A stretch of 64,000 nucleotides of DNA, taken from Nautilus pompilius (Eukaryota > Mollusca > Cephalopoda > Nautilida > Nautilidae). Below, piece after piece: positions 13,147-25,102 of this stretch (position 1 is the stretch's first letter; the number at the start of each line of letters is the position of its first letter). The DNA is taken from assembly GCA_018389105.1 (NCBI GenBank), contig JACATO010002186.1, positions 3,548,501 to 3,612,500 of the forward strand. Direction: 5' to 3'. Under the pieces are notes generated by a model, which worked only from the letters and a program-made list of their open reading frames with translations, was not told the origin of the DNA and searched no databases. Position numbers and translations under genes: made by a program.

Positions 13147-13162
13147 ACGAAGTTGTTGTTGT
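13147..13162 (+). repeat. direct repeat flanking the retrotransposon fragment, right copy
   Basis: ACGAAGTTGTTGTTGT is identical to 11908-11923. The next base differs (T here, G there), so the duplication is exactly 16 bp at that edge. Confidence 0.85.
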
Positions 13163-13545
13163 TCCTGAGAAAGCAGCTTGGGCACAAATTTCGCTGCCAC
13201 TTTGTGCAAACCCAAATCCTCCTCTAAAATTACATGTGCAGAATCTTTACTGATCCCAACCTCATCACCAATTTCCCGCACCGTCAAACAACGATCCTCC
13301 ATTATCAAGGTCTGCACTTTCTCGATAACAACTGCTATGCGGCTTGTTGACGGCCTCCCAGAATGCTGGTCACTCTCCACTGATGTGCGGCCATCTTTGA
13401 ACCTGTTGTACCATTCTTTAATTTGGGTAACACTCATGGCATTGTCACCAAAAGCCTGTTGAATTTTGCGAATTGTTTCTGCTCGGGTACTTCCAAGCTT
13501 TTGGCAAAACTTGATGCAAGATCGTTGCTCCACACATTCTGTCAT
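13147..13545 (-). pseudogene. mariner transposase, N-terminal part (helix-turn-helix DNA-binding region)
   Basis: From ATG 13545-13543 the frame is open and reads MTECVEQRSCIKFCQKLG and onward. It shows the N-terminal helix-turn-helix of mariner-like transposases related to SETMAR. The hallmarks are the IKEWYNRFKDGR segment, the SGRPSTSR linker (around residues 63-70) and the second DNA-binding half ending in SQEQQQLR. The open frame extends 46 codons upstream of this ATG, but I start at MTEC because family members begin just before this helix. The part ends at a junction where a retrotransposon fragment has been inserted. The 16 bases at 13147-13162 are repeated at 11908-11923, where the transposase resumes. 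Confidence 0.87.
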
Positions 13546-16500
13546 CACAGGTGAAATGAAAATGTGATGAGTAAGTAGTACAGCACCTCTCACGCTGGAT
13601 GCCTGACAACGACTGCCGGCCGCATCCAGGAAGCCTGCCAAAAACCACGCATGCGCATGAAGGCATGCGGCTCCACTATGCACACTTTTGTCTCCCTAAC
13701 TTTATTACCTCCAATTGGAAAAAATAGTCGGATACTTTTTCGACAGACCCCGTAAACAACCATAAGTGATAAGTTGGACCAGCATCCTTTTACATGTATT
13801 ATCTGTTTTACTATCTATAGTATAAATGGACAACTGGTTTTTGCTGTCTTGAACAGGAAAGGATTAAGACAACAGAAGTTAGAAACTTTGTTTGCAATTA
13901 TGGCTCTTACTTATTTGGCTGTCTTACCCACTGGTTTCTCAACTATATTGGCCAGTTCTGCAAACCAGCCTGTCACACTTAGTTGGCAGTTGTTTTTTAA
14001 TATGCTAAAAACATTTCCAACAATATCACTTTTTGCTTGGATATTGCTGGGCAAAAAACAAAATGTGGAGGTGCTGGTTTTATTATTCCCCCACTACATT
14101 TCTTCGTTCTTTTTAACAAGGTTTTACTAATTTGCTGACAAGTGTTTTCTATGATGGATTTGCTCCCTTCTCCTTCATTCTGAGATGCATAAAATGACTC
14201 ATCGTAGACACTTAAGAAGTATTCTTACCTTTGTATTGTGAAATCTTAGGATCAAAGTTTATTGAGCAGTTGGAATCAGTGCTGAACAGCTGGGAAGCCC
14301 TTCTCATTTTTGTAATGTCCGATTAATGTAACTTTGAGAGGATATGGATTTTACCAATCTGTTGTTGTATAGTTGAGATTTTTTCCAAAAGGTTGATTAA
14401 TTTGTAGTTAATATTTTCTTTTTTTTTTTTTTGCATAATTACATTAGTCTTGAAACTTCCATTCCAACACATTTCTGCATACCATAGTGACTATTTGCCG
14501 ATATTTCTGACAATTGTTTCCTTGTTATCTTTCTAAGATGTAGCCAAGAAGTGTTTGGGCATCCCCGTGCCAATGTTTGTCAGCTTCTCTTTCAGTCTAT
14601 GCTTCCAGTATTTCATCTTTGACCACCATTTAATTAGACATGAAGCCACCATTACTGTCTGGTTCCAGACATTATGCAAAGTCATCTACCAATTTTGCTG
14701 ACTTTGTTATTTGTTTGGAGATAAAATAACAGAGACTATCTTAGATATTACAGAACATTCTGCAACTGTTCAGTGGAGAAGAGAGTTTTGATTAGGATGT
14801 GTATATTTAAAAATTTTTTTTTTTAAACGAGCTTATTAAATTATTTTACTATGCATCTTAGTTAGTAAGAGGGCTTTAGGCTGGTCACCGAAGTGCCTCC
14901 TTTAAGGAGCTGCTCGTCATTGATGATACCCGAGAGATTCTAGTGGCTGAACTGCTGCTCTACTAGAAAACAAAGGTCTTTTCAGATTTTTGTAAAGGTA
15001 TGTAACTTGATTACGCGCACACAAGTTTCTTGTATAGATAAATATGGACATATGCAACATTAGCTGTGTTTTTATATCACATCTAAAATGGGTGACCACT
15101 ACAACAAACGTATCGATCAGTTTGGTTTACACTTAATTGGAGTTAGTAGAACATTAAAGATAGTGTAACACTGGTGACAGCTGTTTGTCTTTTCTAACTA
15201 TTGATTCCACCCCCCCCCCCACCATTCTACTTTGGAATGTGTGTGTGTGTATATATATGCTTCTTATTTGACTGTGTTTTACTGATAGCTGAGTCGGTTT
15301 AAAGACAAAAAAGGGCATCTTTTTTTAGGCCACACCGCATGCCGAATGTACATAGTTATACAGAATTTAAAGTGTAAGAAAAGGCTTTTAAAATCGGATT
15401 TATATTTTTTTAAAAAAGTGTTTAGTTTTTTTCTGAGTAATATCTAATTCATTTTTGGGAAAAAAAAGCAGTTCTGTTTTTCTGTTTAACTTTAGAACTA
15501 TCTCCCTTCTCCCATAAGCGTGTGTTGTGCTGGTGCTTATGAATTGAAAATGTCAGAAAAAAATTCAGTAACATTAAGTAGTCTGCTTTTATAGTAAATG
15601 CTTGCTTCTCTCTCTGATCAGTTCTTTTATTTCAGGGCAGAGCAACACTTCCTACTGAAAAAAGGGGGTATTGTTTAGAATTCTAGAGGAGGAGTTCATT
15701 GTGCCATATCTTAAGGTTGGCTGAGGAGGATTTGCTCTTTAAAAAATGATGGTCCAGAATTGTGTAAGAATTATTTATGAACTAGAAGACCACTAGGAGT
15801 TCTGCGCAATTCTGTCTATTATCTTTGAGGAAAATCAGATTGTTGTATTCAAATGCAACAGATTTTAGATGTAGAATAGCCCTGGGAATGTGTGGAGTAA
15901 AATGAATAGCAAATGTATGCAACTTATGTAAAGTACTCTAGTATGTCAAAAATATGAGCAAAATTGCTACTTAATGGTCAACATATTTTCCATTTGTCTG
16001 GAAGGATAAAAAAATTACAAAATCTAATAATGATGTTCAGAATTTGTTGAAAAATGATATAAAATTTAGTCTTAAAATGATGGTAGCTGGAAACAGCCAT
16101 AACTATAATGCATATCCAAAGAATTCAGCTCTGTATTACCATCAAAATAAATTTGTTGTACCTTTTCAAAATGTTAAAGCATTTTCTATTTTATAGGAGA
16201 ATTTAATATTTCTCCATCCATGCAGTATTAAAAATTGTGGTAATTTCCATGTCTGTATAAGTCAAGTCAGTAAATGGTATTTAATCTGATGTTTTAACAA
16301 ATGTCAGATATACAAATTTTCCAATCATTGCTCTTTTTCACAAGAATGCTCCTTGTAGGTTTGTTTCTCTCTAGAATTAATGGATAAAACTGTATCCCAA
16401 AGTTAAAATGTAAATTTTATCCCCCCCCCCCTACCACCTAGATTTTTCTGTTTTAAGAAGTCAATTGACCAATCTTGCTTGCAGTCTGATGATAACGCAC

Positions 16501-18248
16501 AAACATTCTGTTCAGAAATGATCTTTTCATGAAAATTTTAAAATAGAAATACATTTTTCACTTTTACAAAATGTTTGCAATCTTTGTTGCATACATTAAT
16601 TTTGACAGATGAATGGCTGTTTCTTTTTCTTAATTGTTATTTACCTTAAATAAGAATATTAACGTTCTATATTCTCTGTATAAACCTATTTATTTATTTT
16701 GTGTATGTATGCTGATTCAAATCTGCATTATGTATTATTAGAAGTAATTTTTATTCTGGACTTTAGATTTGAATAGTACCTACAATATCTTCATAATGAC
16801 TGGAGTGTGGGCAAAATTAGAAATGTTGATGAGAATTTAACATTTAAAAAGAGAAGAAAAAAATTTGAGCCCCAAAAAGGCATTTCTCTCCCCCCCCCCC
16901 TTGTCAGACTGATTATAATACCAGGCTACTATAAGAAACATTAGGATTTGCACAACTAAGCAGAAATAGCTTTCTTCTGAGCAGGAAGCTCCGGCATCAA
17001 TGACACGTAGTTGCCAGAATATTCTCTCCCTCTTTTGTAGATCTTTCATCAGCTCTAACCACCCTGACACTCGAGAGTAAATTCAACCATGTAGTTTGCT
17101 GATCTATCTTTCAGTGAAGATGCCAAATTTATTGCTATTATTTCATGGAAGTTCTTAGTTAAATAAATAAGCCAGATGGTTAATTTTTGTATGCACCCAT
17201 TTATCCCTGGATTTTAATAATCATTGTTCACAAGTCTTTCTGTTTGTTCTCTAGAATTTATTTTCTTAACTTTAAGATTCAGAATATTCAGAGGGATCAG
17301 ATGTGCATAGTTCAGACAAATAAGAGGTGGCCTGACAACACTGTTTAGAGCCATTACAGCTTTCAGATTTGCTGATGTTAACAGTTTCAGTTGTAACCTA
17401 ATATCAGTAATTGTTGACATTTTTTTTAAGGCTGCTTGTAATGTTTGGTACTATAAGATACTGCATCAGTAACAGAATTGGGAATGACTGGAATAGAATA
17501 AGCAACAGGCATTAGCAGTGACAATCAACCAGCTAAAGAAGAAAAACAAAAACTGGTTGGGTGTGTGTGCTCTGTCTTGTATAAATTAGAGCCAAACTAA
17601 CAAGTCTGAGAGCAAGATCTTAATAATGCATTGTGCTACCAGAACACATTTATGAAAGATGCCTACATTTTGATAATTACAGGAAACACGCTTTGTATCT
17701 GGTGGTGGGGGACACTGAATATTAATATTGTGATGATATATACCATCATCTACAAATCTTTGTTTTTTGCATGCCATTTTTAAAATTGTGATATTAATAA
17801 TTTAAAACTGCTGATTTTTGGTTAACTTAACAGGCAAGAGCTGTTTGTTGTTTTATTCTTAATGTAAACATTTTTGACAGGCACAGAGTAGAAAGCACGC
17901 CGATTTAGAGATTTCTTGTTGGATTTTGCCCGCACTGATGACCCAGCAGTACACTTTAACAAATATTTGGTTTTCATCATGTATTTTAACTGTGTATATC
18001 TTTAAAATTAGAATTGCAGTGATTTTTAAAACAACAACAGTTTATGCTGTACATGTAATAATCAGCAGTAAAAAAAGGAGAAAAGTTATGCGGTTATATT
18101 TTCTTAAATTATTTTAGACATTATCTACATGCTGGGCATAGTGTGATTAAAGACTTTACCCTGGTATCATTTTTACTGGTACACACGTTGTTCTCATCAA
18201 GTAGCAACACAAGAAAGGATAACTGTATTAGAGGAGGAGAAAACAAAC

Positions 18249-18285
18249 TGTCTGTCTGTCTCTCTCTGTCTGAGACAGACAGACA
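18249..18285. repeat. perfect 14-bp inverted repeat (hairpin) of TGTC/GACA units
   Basis: TGTCTGTCTGTCTC (18249-18262) and GAGACAGACAGACA (18272-18285) are exact reverse complements separated by 9 nt. This could form a cruciform in DNA or a stable stem in the intron RNA. It is built of TGTC microsatellite units, so slippage plus inversion may explain it. Confidence 0.85.
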
Positions 18286-21200
18286 CACTATAAACAACCG
18301 TCATTCGGATTTATTTCATGACTATTGAAGTAACAAACATTGAGCTCTAAATGAAGCTTGTAACTACTATTTTTAGTTAACAAGCATTTGGTTTTTGAGA
18401 TAATAGAAGAACAAATCTTCATAAAATGTATTATTGGCAGCAACATCTTTAAAAAAACTATTAATGCCTTGAGACTAGGCATGTATTAAGTCAAAATCAC
18501 ACATTCACCAGGAATTGAAGCAATTTAGGAAAAATGCAACTATTGATTTAATCTTAATTTTGTGTAAATTGGAAACAGATCTACAATCATCAATATGTTT
18601 ACATTTTATAAGTCCTGTTTTGGCTATTCTTTGCCTTTTCTCACAACTATAAATTGTTGTTGATAATATCTGTTATGTATTACATTATTAGACACCACGG
18701 AGAATGGATGGCACTACGTCTTTGAGAGAGAGAGAGAGAGGGATTTGTCAGCATTAATGAAAAACTACACTAGAGAATTTTTCTTAAAAGTTTGCTTGGT
18801 AGGTAGACAAGTGCCTTCACAAATCACCTTAAAACTTCATGGTTATTGTTTACACAAGACTTGGTATCTTTTTATTAATGGAAGAAGTTGTGACAACAAG
18901 CCTGTAATGTTTGCCTAGATAGTAGTTAACTCTTACATCAGGAACTCCAGAAATACTGTCAGCACAATAAGTCCAGTTTATTGTATGCAACAAATATTGC
19001 ATTTTTTTTCTATAAAGAGAGAATTCTTTTTCTCGAAGTTTGAATGGTGCAACTTATATAAAGAAGTCCTTTGTCTGTTGATTTTCTTAAGCATTCACAT
19101 ATAAAAAAAAAAAAAAACGCAGGGTAAAATTTAAATTGTGGGACTTAATAAAGTACCAATATCATACTGATTTATGCTACACTTTAAATTTTGTAACAAA
19201 TTTGTCACTTATAAGTAATAACTTTATCTATTATTTGTGATTGTGCGCACACATTAAATACAGATTAAAAATAGTTACTGTGTTCAGAGTTAATTCGTAA
19301 AACTTGATACTTTTATTCAAATATTGAAGATGAATACTTTTGGATTACCTGCCAAATATTTGATCTAAGAAAAAGAACAGCAATAATTAAGATGTCGACG
19401 TAACTTTTCCTTTAGTGGGCCAAACAGATGAATGAATCTGTAGACGCAAATTTGAACTCTGAGCAGAATGGGAATGTGTAGAAGTGATTGCCTTGGAAAT
19501 ACACTAGCGGATTTATCATTTGGCATTGTCATGATGCGGAAACATCTTTGTCATGTTCGGGTTTGGTCTTATGGAGACTCTCAATCTTTGTAATATTTTA
19601 GTATACCACTTGAAGTTTGTAGTATTCCTAAACATAAAATCAACAAGAATATTTCAGAACACTAACTAAGATTTAAATAGCAGTTGGGAAGGTCTTTATG
19701 ATGCCATTCCCTGGATTGCTGCTTGGTATTGGGTGAACTCATGTCTCTCGTAATGCTTATCTGAGGAATTCATCTTTGTCATCCTTTTTTTGCTGAAGCC
19801 GAAGATCTTTCAGCAGGTGTTGAAAATTAGCTAACACTCACAGCAGGATGTCACCTCACATTTTGTCAACTTGTGCTACATAATGTGCTGTTTATTGTAG
19901 ATATGTTCTTCCACTTCCCTAGTGTTCTGATCTATTAGAGCAGTCATCAACTGCCCAGTGCAGGGCCTATCTTCGATGTTTTGTTTTTTCTTCCACTCTT
20001 CTCAAGGTTTTACTCACCTGTTCACTGCACTCCCATACACACCTTCTATATGTCCACAAATCTCTACTGGCTGCAAGTAGTGCTGGTTAAGAAATGTGGA
20101 AGTTTCCGCAGGGTTGGTTTTCACTGCCCATCTGTATACAGAAGGCGTTGTGCTTTTGAGATGACTCTCTCATTTTCGTAGTTTTGTCATGTACATACCA
20201 GTGCAGGTTATAGTCTGAAAACTCTGTTAATACGGCTACAAACAACTATTGAAATGTGGATATTTATTGACAATTACTGGTTTATGGTCTCTCAAAAAAT
20301 CTCTGCTGCGTAATCACAATCCACCTTCATTCATCTGTATGAACCCCCGTGTAATTTTGTTTCACATTGCTAGGTGCCACTTTGCATTAGTAAGCAGATA
20401 GTCTTCATATTTGGTGGTGGTTAACTTCTGACAGAAAATAAACAATGAAAAGTACACCATCACACCTTGGTACCTGGTTTATTGGGGCGTTTGACTATTT
20501 ATGTGGAATAATAAAGGAAGGAAAACCGGTGTAGTTAGATTTTCTTTCCTTTTAAAAAAAATTTGTTACTAAACTTATATTTCATCTTTCATAGTTTTAT
20601 ATTGCTGATTTTTAAGTGTTTTTTTTTTTTTATTTAAAAAAAAAAGATTTCTGTTAGTTGGCTGAACATTCTTCTCAGTTCTATATTGTTTTGACTCGAC
20701 TCCATCCAACAAAAATGCTCATTTTTGTAACTTTTCCGTATCACTGCCTTCTAAACTGTGCCTGTTAGGAACCCTGTGACATTGCATATTCTCCAAACGG
20801 ATTAGCTGACTGAGATTTCTGTTATTAGCAAGATTGGCCTAGTGTATACAATGCTGTGGGCTGTGGTGAGTTACTGCAAGCAATAGGTATTTGTTTGTGA
20901 ACCAAAGGCACTGTTTTAATTTTCTCAATGCATTGGCTGTAAACACTACTAAAATTTGACAACTGCTTCTAAGTTCCAGGCTAGTCTAAACGTCAGCACA
21001 CTTGTCTTCCAGGCCTGACTAGTTATTAGAATACTTATTTTGATGTCATTGAAACCAGATTTATATATAGTACTTCTGGTTCATCTTTCTGATGCAAAGA
21101 ACATTGGCATGTCCCTGTGATTAATTACCCCTCCAAAACAACACCTCCCCTAAAATTTTTTTTCTGCATTTAACAAGTTGCTTTTATTGATTATCAACAT

Positions 21201-21349
21201 TTAATTATTTAAATACCCAGAATGGTTTGTATTTCTTTTACTGTTGCCTTTTACTATCCCCTTCTAAAGCAGTGAGAAAGCATTGCAGTAAAAGTTGTTT
21301 CTTTTATGTCCACTTGAAATATTTTTCTATTAATGTTGAATGCTTTCAG

Positions 21350-21434
21350 ATGTTCTCACCACCTGTTTCTAACCAAGGAATAAAGAATGGTGCTGCCAAT
21401 ATAGAATCCATGTATTCAGGAGGATATAAACAAG
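21350..21434 (+). CDS. E-protein, second recognised exon (second half of AD1)
   Basis: This 85-nt exon follows an acceptor TGCTTTCAG (to 21349) and ends at a consensus donor GTAAGC (21435). Entered in phase 0 from the previous exon, it reads MFSPPVSNQGIKNG and then AANIESMYSGGYKQ, plus one base of a Gly codon. LDFSA followed by MFSPPVS is the exact AD1 continuation in vertebrate TCF4 and TCF12. The rest is low-complexity Ser/Gly/Asn sequence, as is usual for the poorly conserved linker of E proteins. It occupies residues 18-45 of the protein as assembled here. It lies 19.9 kb downstream of the first recognised exon and 22.5 kb upstream of the next. Confidence 0.95.
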
Positions 21435-21759
21435 GTAAGCTTTTCTTTCTTTTTGTATGTGGGTTTCACAACTGTAATTTGGTTGTCATGGTAAAGAGGA
21501 TCACACTATATATATATCCATCCTTTTGTTACTACTTTATCCTAGAAAGCATTTTCATCAACTTTGAAAAATTACAGTTTGTTTAAATAGCCAAAATCTG
21601 ATGGGATGATTTTTTTAGAATTATACAGGTTTTCAGTAAAATAGTTTTCTGTTTATTTTTATTGTTGTTCCTCCAAGTAAAATGTGTTATTTGTTTGTGT
21701 TAGTTGTCATTTGAAACAACAACAAAAAACCTCCAAATAAATTATTCATCCAAACACAA

Positions 21760-22160
21760 GAGTTTTGATTAATTGTAATTACTCTGAATTGAAAAGGCAC
21801 ATGTTGTCATATTGGGCTGTGTGCATGAGATTGATGGAGCAGGCAGTGTGCGGTATAGTTATTAACACATGGCCCCATAATGTAATTATATAGCCAGTGA
21901 TGTTATGAATGGGCTCTGGTAAGCGTGATTACAGAACCAAGAATTATGGCTTGTAGGTTAGCGTTAATCACTTCAGCTGCTCATTTAATAAGTTTCTAAT
22001 GTTGATTAATTTACAGTAGAGTTTTGGTGGGAGATAACAGCAATCATGCACACAAAGGGCCACCTAGACAGACCTAAAAGCTGCAGAACTGTGCTGCTTT
22101 CTTGATCAAGAACTGAAAACTTTACAGCTGATGTCTGCGATATAACAGGAGATTACATCT
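21760..22160. promoter_or_regulatory. candidate intronic regulatory block A
   Basis: This stretch has much more varied sequence than its AT-rich flanks. It contains several homeodomain-type cores (TTGATTAATTGTAATTACT at 21765-21783 and further TTGATTAATT-like words near 22000). It starts about 330 bases after the second recognised exon. The 19-bp word recurs exactly at 31160-31178. A role as enhancer is inference from composition and position only. Confidence 0.3.
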
Positions 22161-22988
22161 CTAATTTTGATTTAACTAAGTAACACTGAAGCCCAATGTA
22201 GATCTCTTTAAATTTTTTTTCCCCAAGTTGCTTTGTAATAGTCACTAATATAGTTAAAAACAGTAACTAGCAAAAGTAATTGTATTGCTGAGTTTTGATC
22301 AGGCAGCATACGCTGTTGTTACAAGTTTAATTCATGAAATACAATTGATTTCAAATCTTTAAAATATAAAATTTCCCTTGCTAATGATGAAAACTCTTCT
22401 AAATAATTTTGGTAGCTAAAACGTTTTGCTTGAGTGATTGCTAGGGTAAACCAACCAATCAGTGATGCTGCTTCAGTTTAAATACAGCTATCAAAGGTAA
22501 AGAAAGCCCTCATTTGCTGGAAAGCACATTATTCTACTAAGAGTGGTGACTACCCTTTGAAAATACTTTTCCATAGATTGTGAAGGAATGTTGTTTGGTG
22601 TTTGGCTTTGAGAGGCTAGGGGCAACAGGAATCAGGTATTCAGCCTAACAAGCTGAAACCTAACTATTTCTTTTAAAAATGTTATCATCACCAATTTTAC
22701 TTTCTCAATAGATTGTCTATGTTGTTTGATAAGAAATGTAAAAAATTGTTTTGATTTATGTATTTCTAAAACTTAGAAATGTTTGTTTATTTACTTATTT
22801 TAAATAACAATAAATGCCCAGAGTTAGTGTGCTCAAGTTGACACAGGTTGCTTGTTCTATCACAATTTGTTTCATCAGCTTTTTACTTCATAATCCCAAG
22901 TCTCTCTGTCTGTCTGCAGCAATACAAACAAACCGTGGGTGGGATTATGAGAAGTAATAATTGTGTGGTGTCTTCAGACTACTGCTCG

Positions 22989-23282
22989 CACCTGCAGCTT
23001 CTCTGTGTTTGATATATACCATACGCACATGTTGGGGAGCTGTGAACCGTGTTAGGCCAGTGAGGCTGACCTAGTTTATAGGGTGGTGGTAGTCCCTGGA
23101 AGGCCCAGCAGATAGGCAGGCTGGCCCGCCTGCTGTCTGGTTTGCACCTGGAGGCTGACTTCCATTCCCAGCATGCTTCATGCTAGCTCATGTTTTTGAG
23201 GGGGAGGAAAAACATGAGGAGCTAGCAGCTGTTGGGATCAGGATAGTAATAGAGCATGAAGTAATCCTCTCATCCACAGCTG
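22989..23282. promoter_or_regulatory. E-box cluster with internal hairpin
   Basis: Within 294 bp there are four E-boxes: CACCTG at 22989-22994 and 23145-23150, and CAGCTG at 23227-23232 and 23277-23282. These are the sequence types E proteins bind as homodimers or with tissue bHLH partners. The region is GC-richer than the intron around it. It also holds an imperfect inverted repeat: GCTAGCTCATGTTTTT (23183-23198) pairs with AAAAACATGAGGAGCTAGC (23209-23227) with a 10-nt loop and a 3-nt bulge. Autoregulation of the gene by its own product is an attractive inference, not something the sequence shows. Confidence 0.35.
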
Positions 23283-23634
23283 TCTGTCACTCACCATAAC
23301 TGGAATTTTGTCAAATAAGCATTAACTTTCTTTCTTTCTTTCCTTTTTTTTTTTTTTTTTTGCAGTATCATTAATCTTATGCTACATATAAAACCCCAGC
23401 AAAAACAAACAAGTCATGGGGGCAGTTCTGTCAGGATGTGTGTTTTCTCTCCGTCTTCTGTCTGTTAGCAGCAGCAGCAGCCCCCCCCCACGATATATAA
23501 GCCAGTCATTTTCAAGCAGACACATTTCCCCATACTAGGGCTTATAAAACTAAATACTCAGAATCATTGTACGGTTGAAGAAATTGAGAAGTTTGGCACA
23601 CGTATTCATTTTCAGAATTTGTGAAAATGTGCTG

Positions 23635-23661
23635 GTGTGTGTGTGTGTGTGTGTGTGTGTG
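23635..23661 (+). repeat. (GT)n microsatellite
   Basis: About 13 uninterrupted GT units. Confidence 0.95.
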
Positions 23662-25040
23662 GCGGGGATTTGGGAGCTCAGGAAAACCTTTATGACCAGT
23701 TCTGCAGGCCTTTGTTTGAAAACTAGGGGATTTTTTTTTTTTTTTTTTTTAAAAAATTTTAACACGTAAATTACAAAATGTGTCTTCAAAGTTCCAGTAA
23801 TGGGTTTTAAGAGGGCAAAAACAGACAAAGGGGATATTTCCATTTCTGACTGTTAAGAGAATCTTCTTTATGTAAATCTAGATTCTAGGTGTTGTGGATA
23901 ACGGTAAAATCCTAGTTTTATACAAGATTGAATGTACTTCATAAACAGACCGGTTGGTACCCTGTCACAAAATGTGATGTAAATCACAACTTCTTTTTTA
24001 AAATGCCAACCTGGCTAACAACAACTGGTGTGAATCGATAATATCAATACCTCACACAAAGTGACCACCATTCAATTTTCAACCGCGCGTATTAGTATTC
24101 AGCATTTGTGTCGTGGGTTTTTGTTGTCTTATTTATATGCAGAAAAGCTTTAGTATCATCTAGATACCAAAGACAATTAAAATAATCTTTGCTTCAGGGA
24201 ATAACTTCTTTAAAAGGATAGTTAAAGGGAAATTAAGTATCAGCATGTTTTTAAATTTGATCTAGTTTATTAGTTTTATTTTGTGCGTGTATTTACTTAC
24301 TTAACAGATTTGCTGCTAATTATATTAACTCTGATCATTCTGGTCACTTGATTAGCAAAAGTCGAAAACAACCATCTTTTAAAATTTTTCTCGCCTCTTG
24401 GTCACGTAGAAATAAAGGATGGTAATTAAGAATGTTTTGAAAAGAAATTACCAATAGTGAAACTTTGATCAAAGAAGTTCTTATTTTTAATGGCATTCAG
24501 TTTTCAAAGTTCTTCATTTGTATTCTTTCTTGTTAATAAGCAACAGTTTATTAACATCTAAACTACTATCAAGTAACTCATTTGTTGTTTTAAAATTTAA
24601 AAAAAAAAAAAAGTGATTTTTCTCCACTTCTTCATATAACTATATATAAATGTTTTGTCAGATGTGGCTGATAAATAAGCGAAATTGGTTCTTGACTCAG
24701 GGGAAAAGGACTTCTGATGCACTCTGGTCCAGATGTCCTTGACCCTGATGTAGTCCAAAATTGTGTAGAGTTGTGGTAAATGCTGAAAAATACAAATGAA
24801 TGCATGCATCCATCTTTCCCTCAACAAACACAGCTAAACCCTGGTGGTGTTCCCCTAGATAATACACTTGTTGCAGGCAATCTTAGAGAGTCTGGCACTG
24901 AACTTAATTGGAATGTCACATGATGGATTTCTTTTGAAGACTGAGCACTTCTATATTTAGATACATGGGTGACTGACTGGTTATAGCCCTGGTTTTTCTA
25001 TTAATCTGTTCCACTACCAATGAAATGATTACCTTTATTA

Positions 25041-25101
<61 letters not shown>

Positions 25102-25102
25102 T
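25041..25102 (+). repeat. (ATT)n microsatellite
   Basis: About 20 tandem ATT units, the longest trinucleotide tract in the window. It is likely polymorphic. Confidence 0.95.

Larger units (their letters stand above)
11390..13754 (-). mobile_element. dead mariner-type (Tc1/mariner superfamily) transposon, left end truncated
   Basis: The element reads on the minus strand. Its 5' end is at about 13752, next to a TA dinucleotide (13753-13754); the outermost bases read inward as CGGGGTCTGTCGAAAAAGTA, a plausible terminal inverted repeat. The transposase start is at 13545. The body is interrupted by a 1.2-kb retrotransposon fragment (11924-13146). The other terminal repeat is not found: transposase similarity fades near 11400 and the sequence then runs into A-rich DNA. 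GC content is visibly higher than in the surrounding intron, as expected for a comparatively recent arrival. With stops, frameshifts and one terminus missing, it cannot be autonomous. Confidence 0.88.
1431..21349 (+). other. intron 1 (about 19.9 kb), E-protein gene
   Basis: This phase-0 intron separates the two halves of the AD1 domain. It has no supportable gene. It contains a dispersed repeat (about 2475-2970), a dead mariner with a nested retrotransposon fragment (about 11390-13754), a perfect hairpin (18249-18285) and simple repeats. Those include the C runs near 15212, 16423 and 16891, the TA run near 9945 and the GA run near 18725. The stretches 4990-7600, 13760-14750 and 19650-20490 are more complex than typical AT-rich intron and look like old transposon debris or conserved non-coding DNA. 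I could not assign them to any family. The remaining stretches are AT-rich with no pattern I recognise. Confidence 0.85.

Noticed and set aside
11742-13253. A 503-codon open frame on the + strand that looks like one gene with an RNase H domain
   Set aside because: Its two ends are antisense mariner sequence; only 11924-13146 is retrotransposon. It is a chimera of nested elements, not a host gene.
13774-14130. A 118-codon + strand open frame right after the mariner
   Set aside because: No recognisable domain or splice context. The hydrophobic residues come from T-rich sequence.
19650-20490. A complex stretch suspected to be an antisense LINE or processed pseudogene
   Set aside because: No conserved protein motif in any frame and no poly(A) or target duplication identified. 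Left as unassigned intron.
21227-21586. A 119-codon open frame around the second recognised exon
   Set aside because: Only 21350-21434 is exon. The rest is read-through into intron on both sides of good splice sites.
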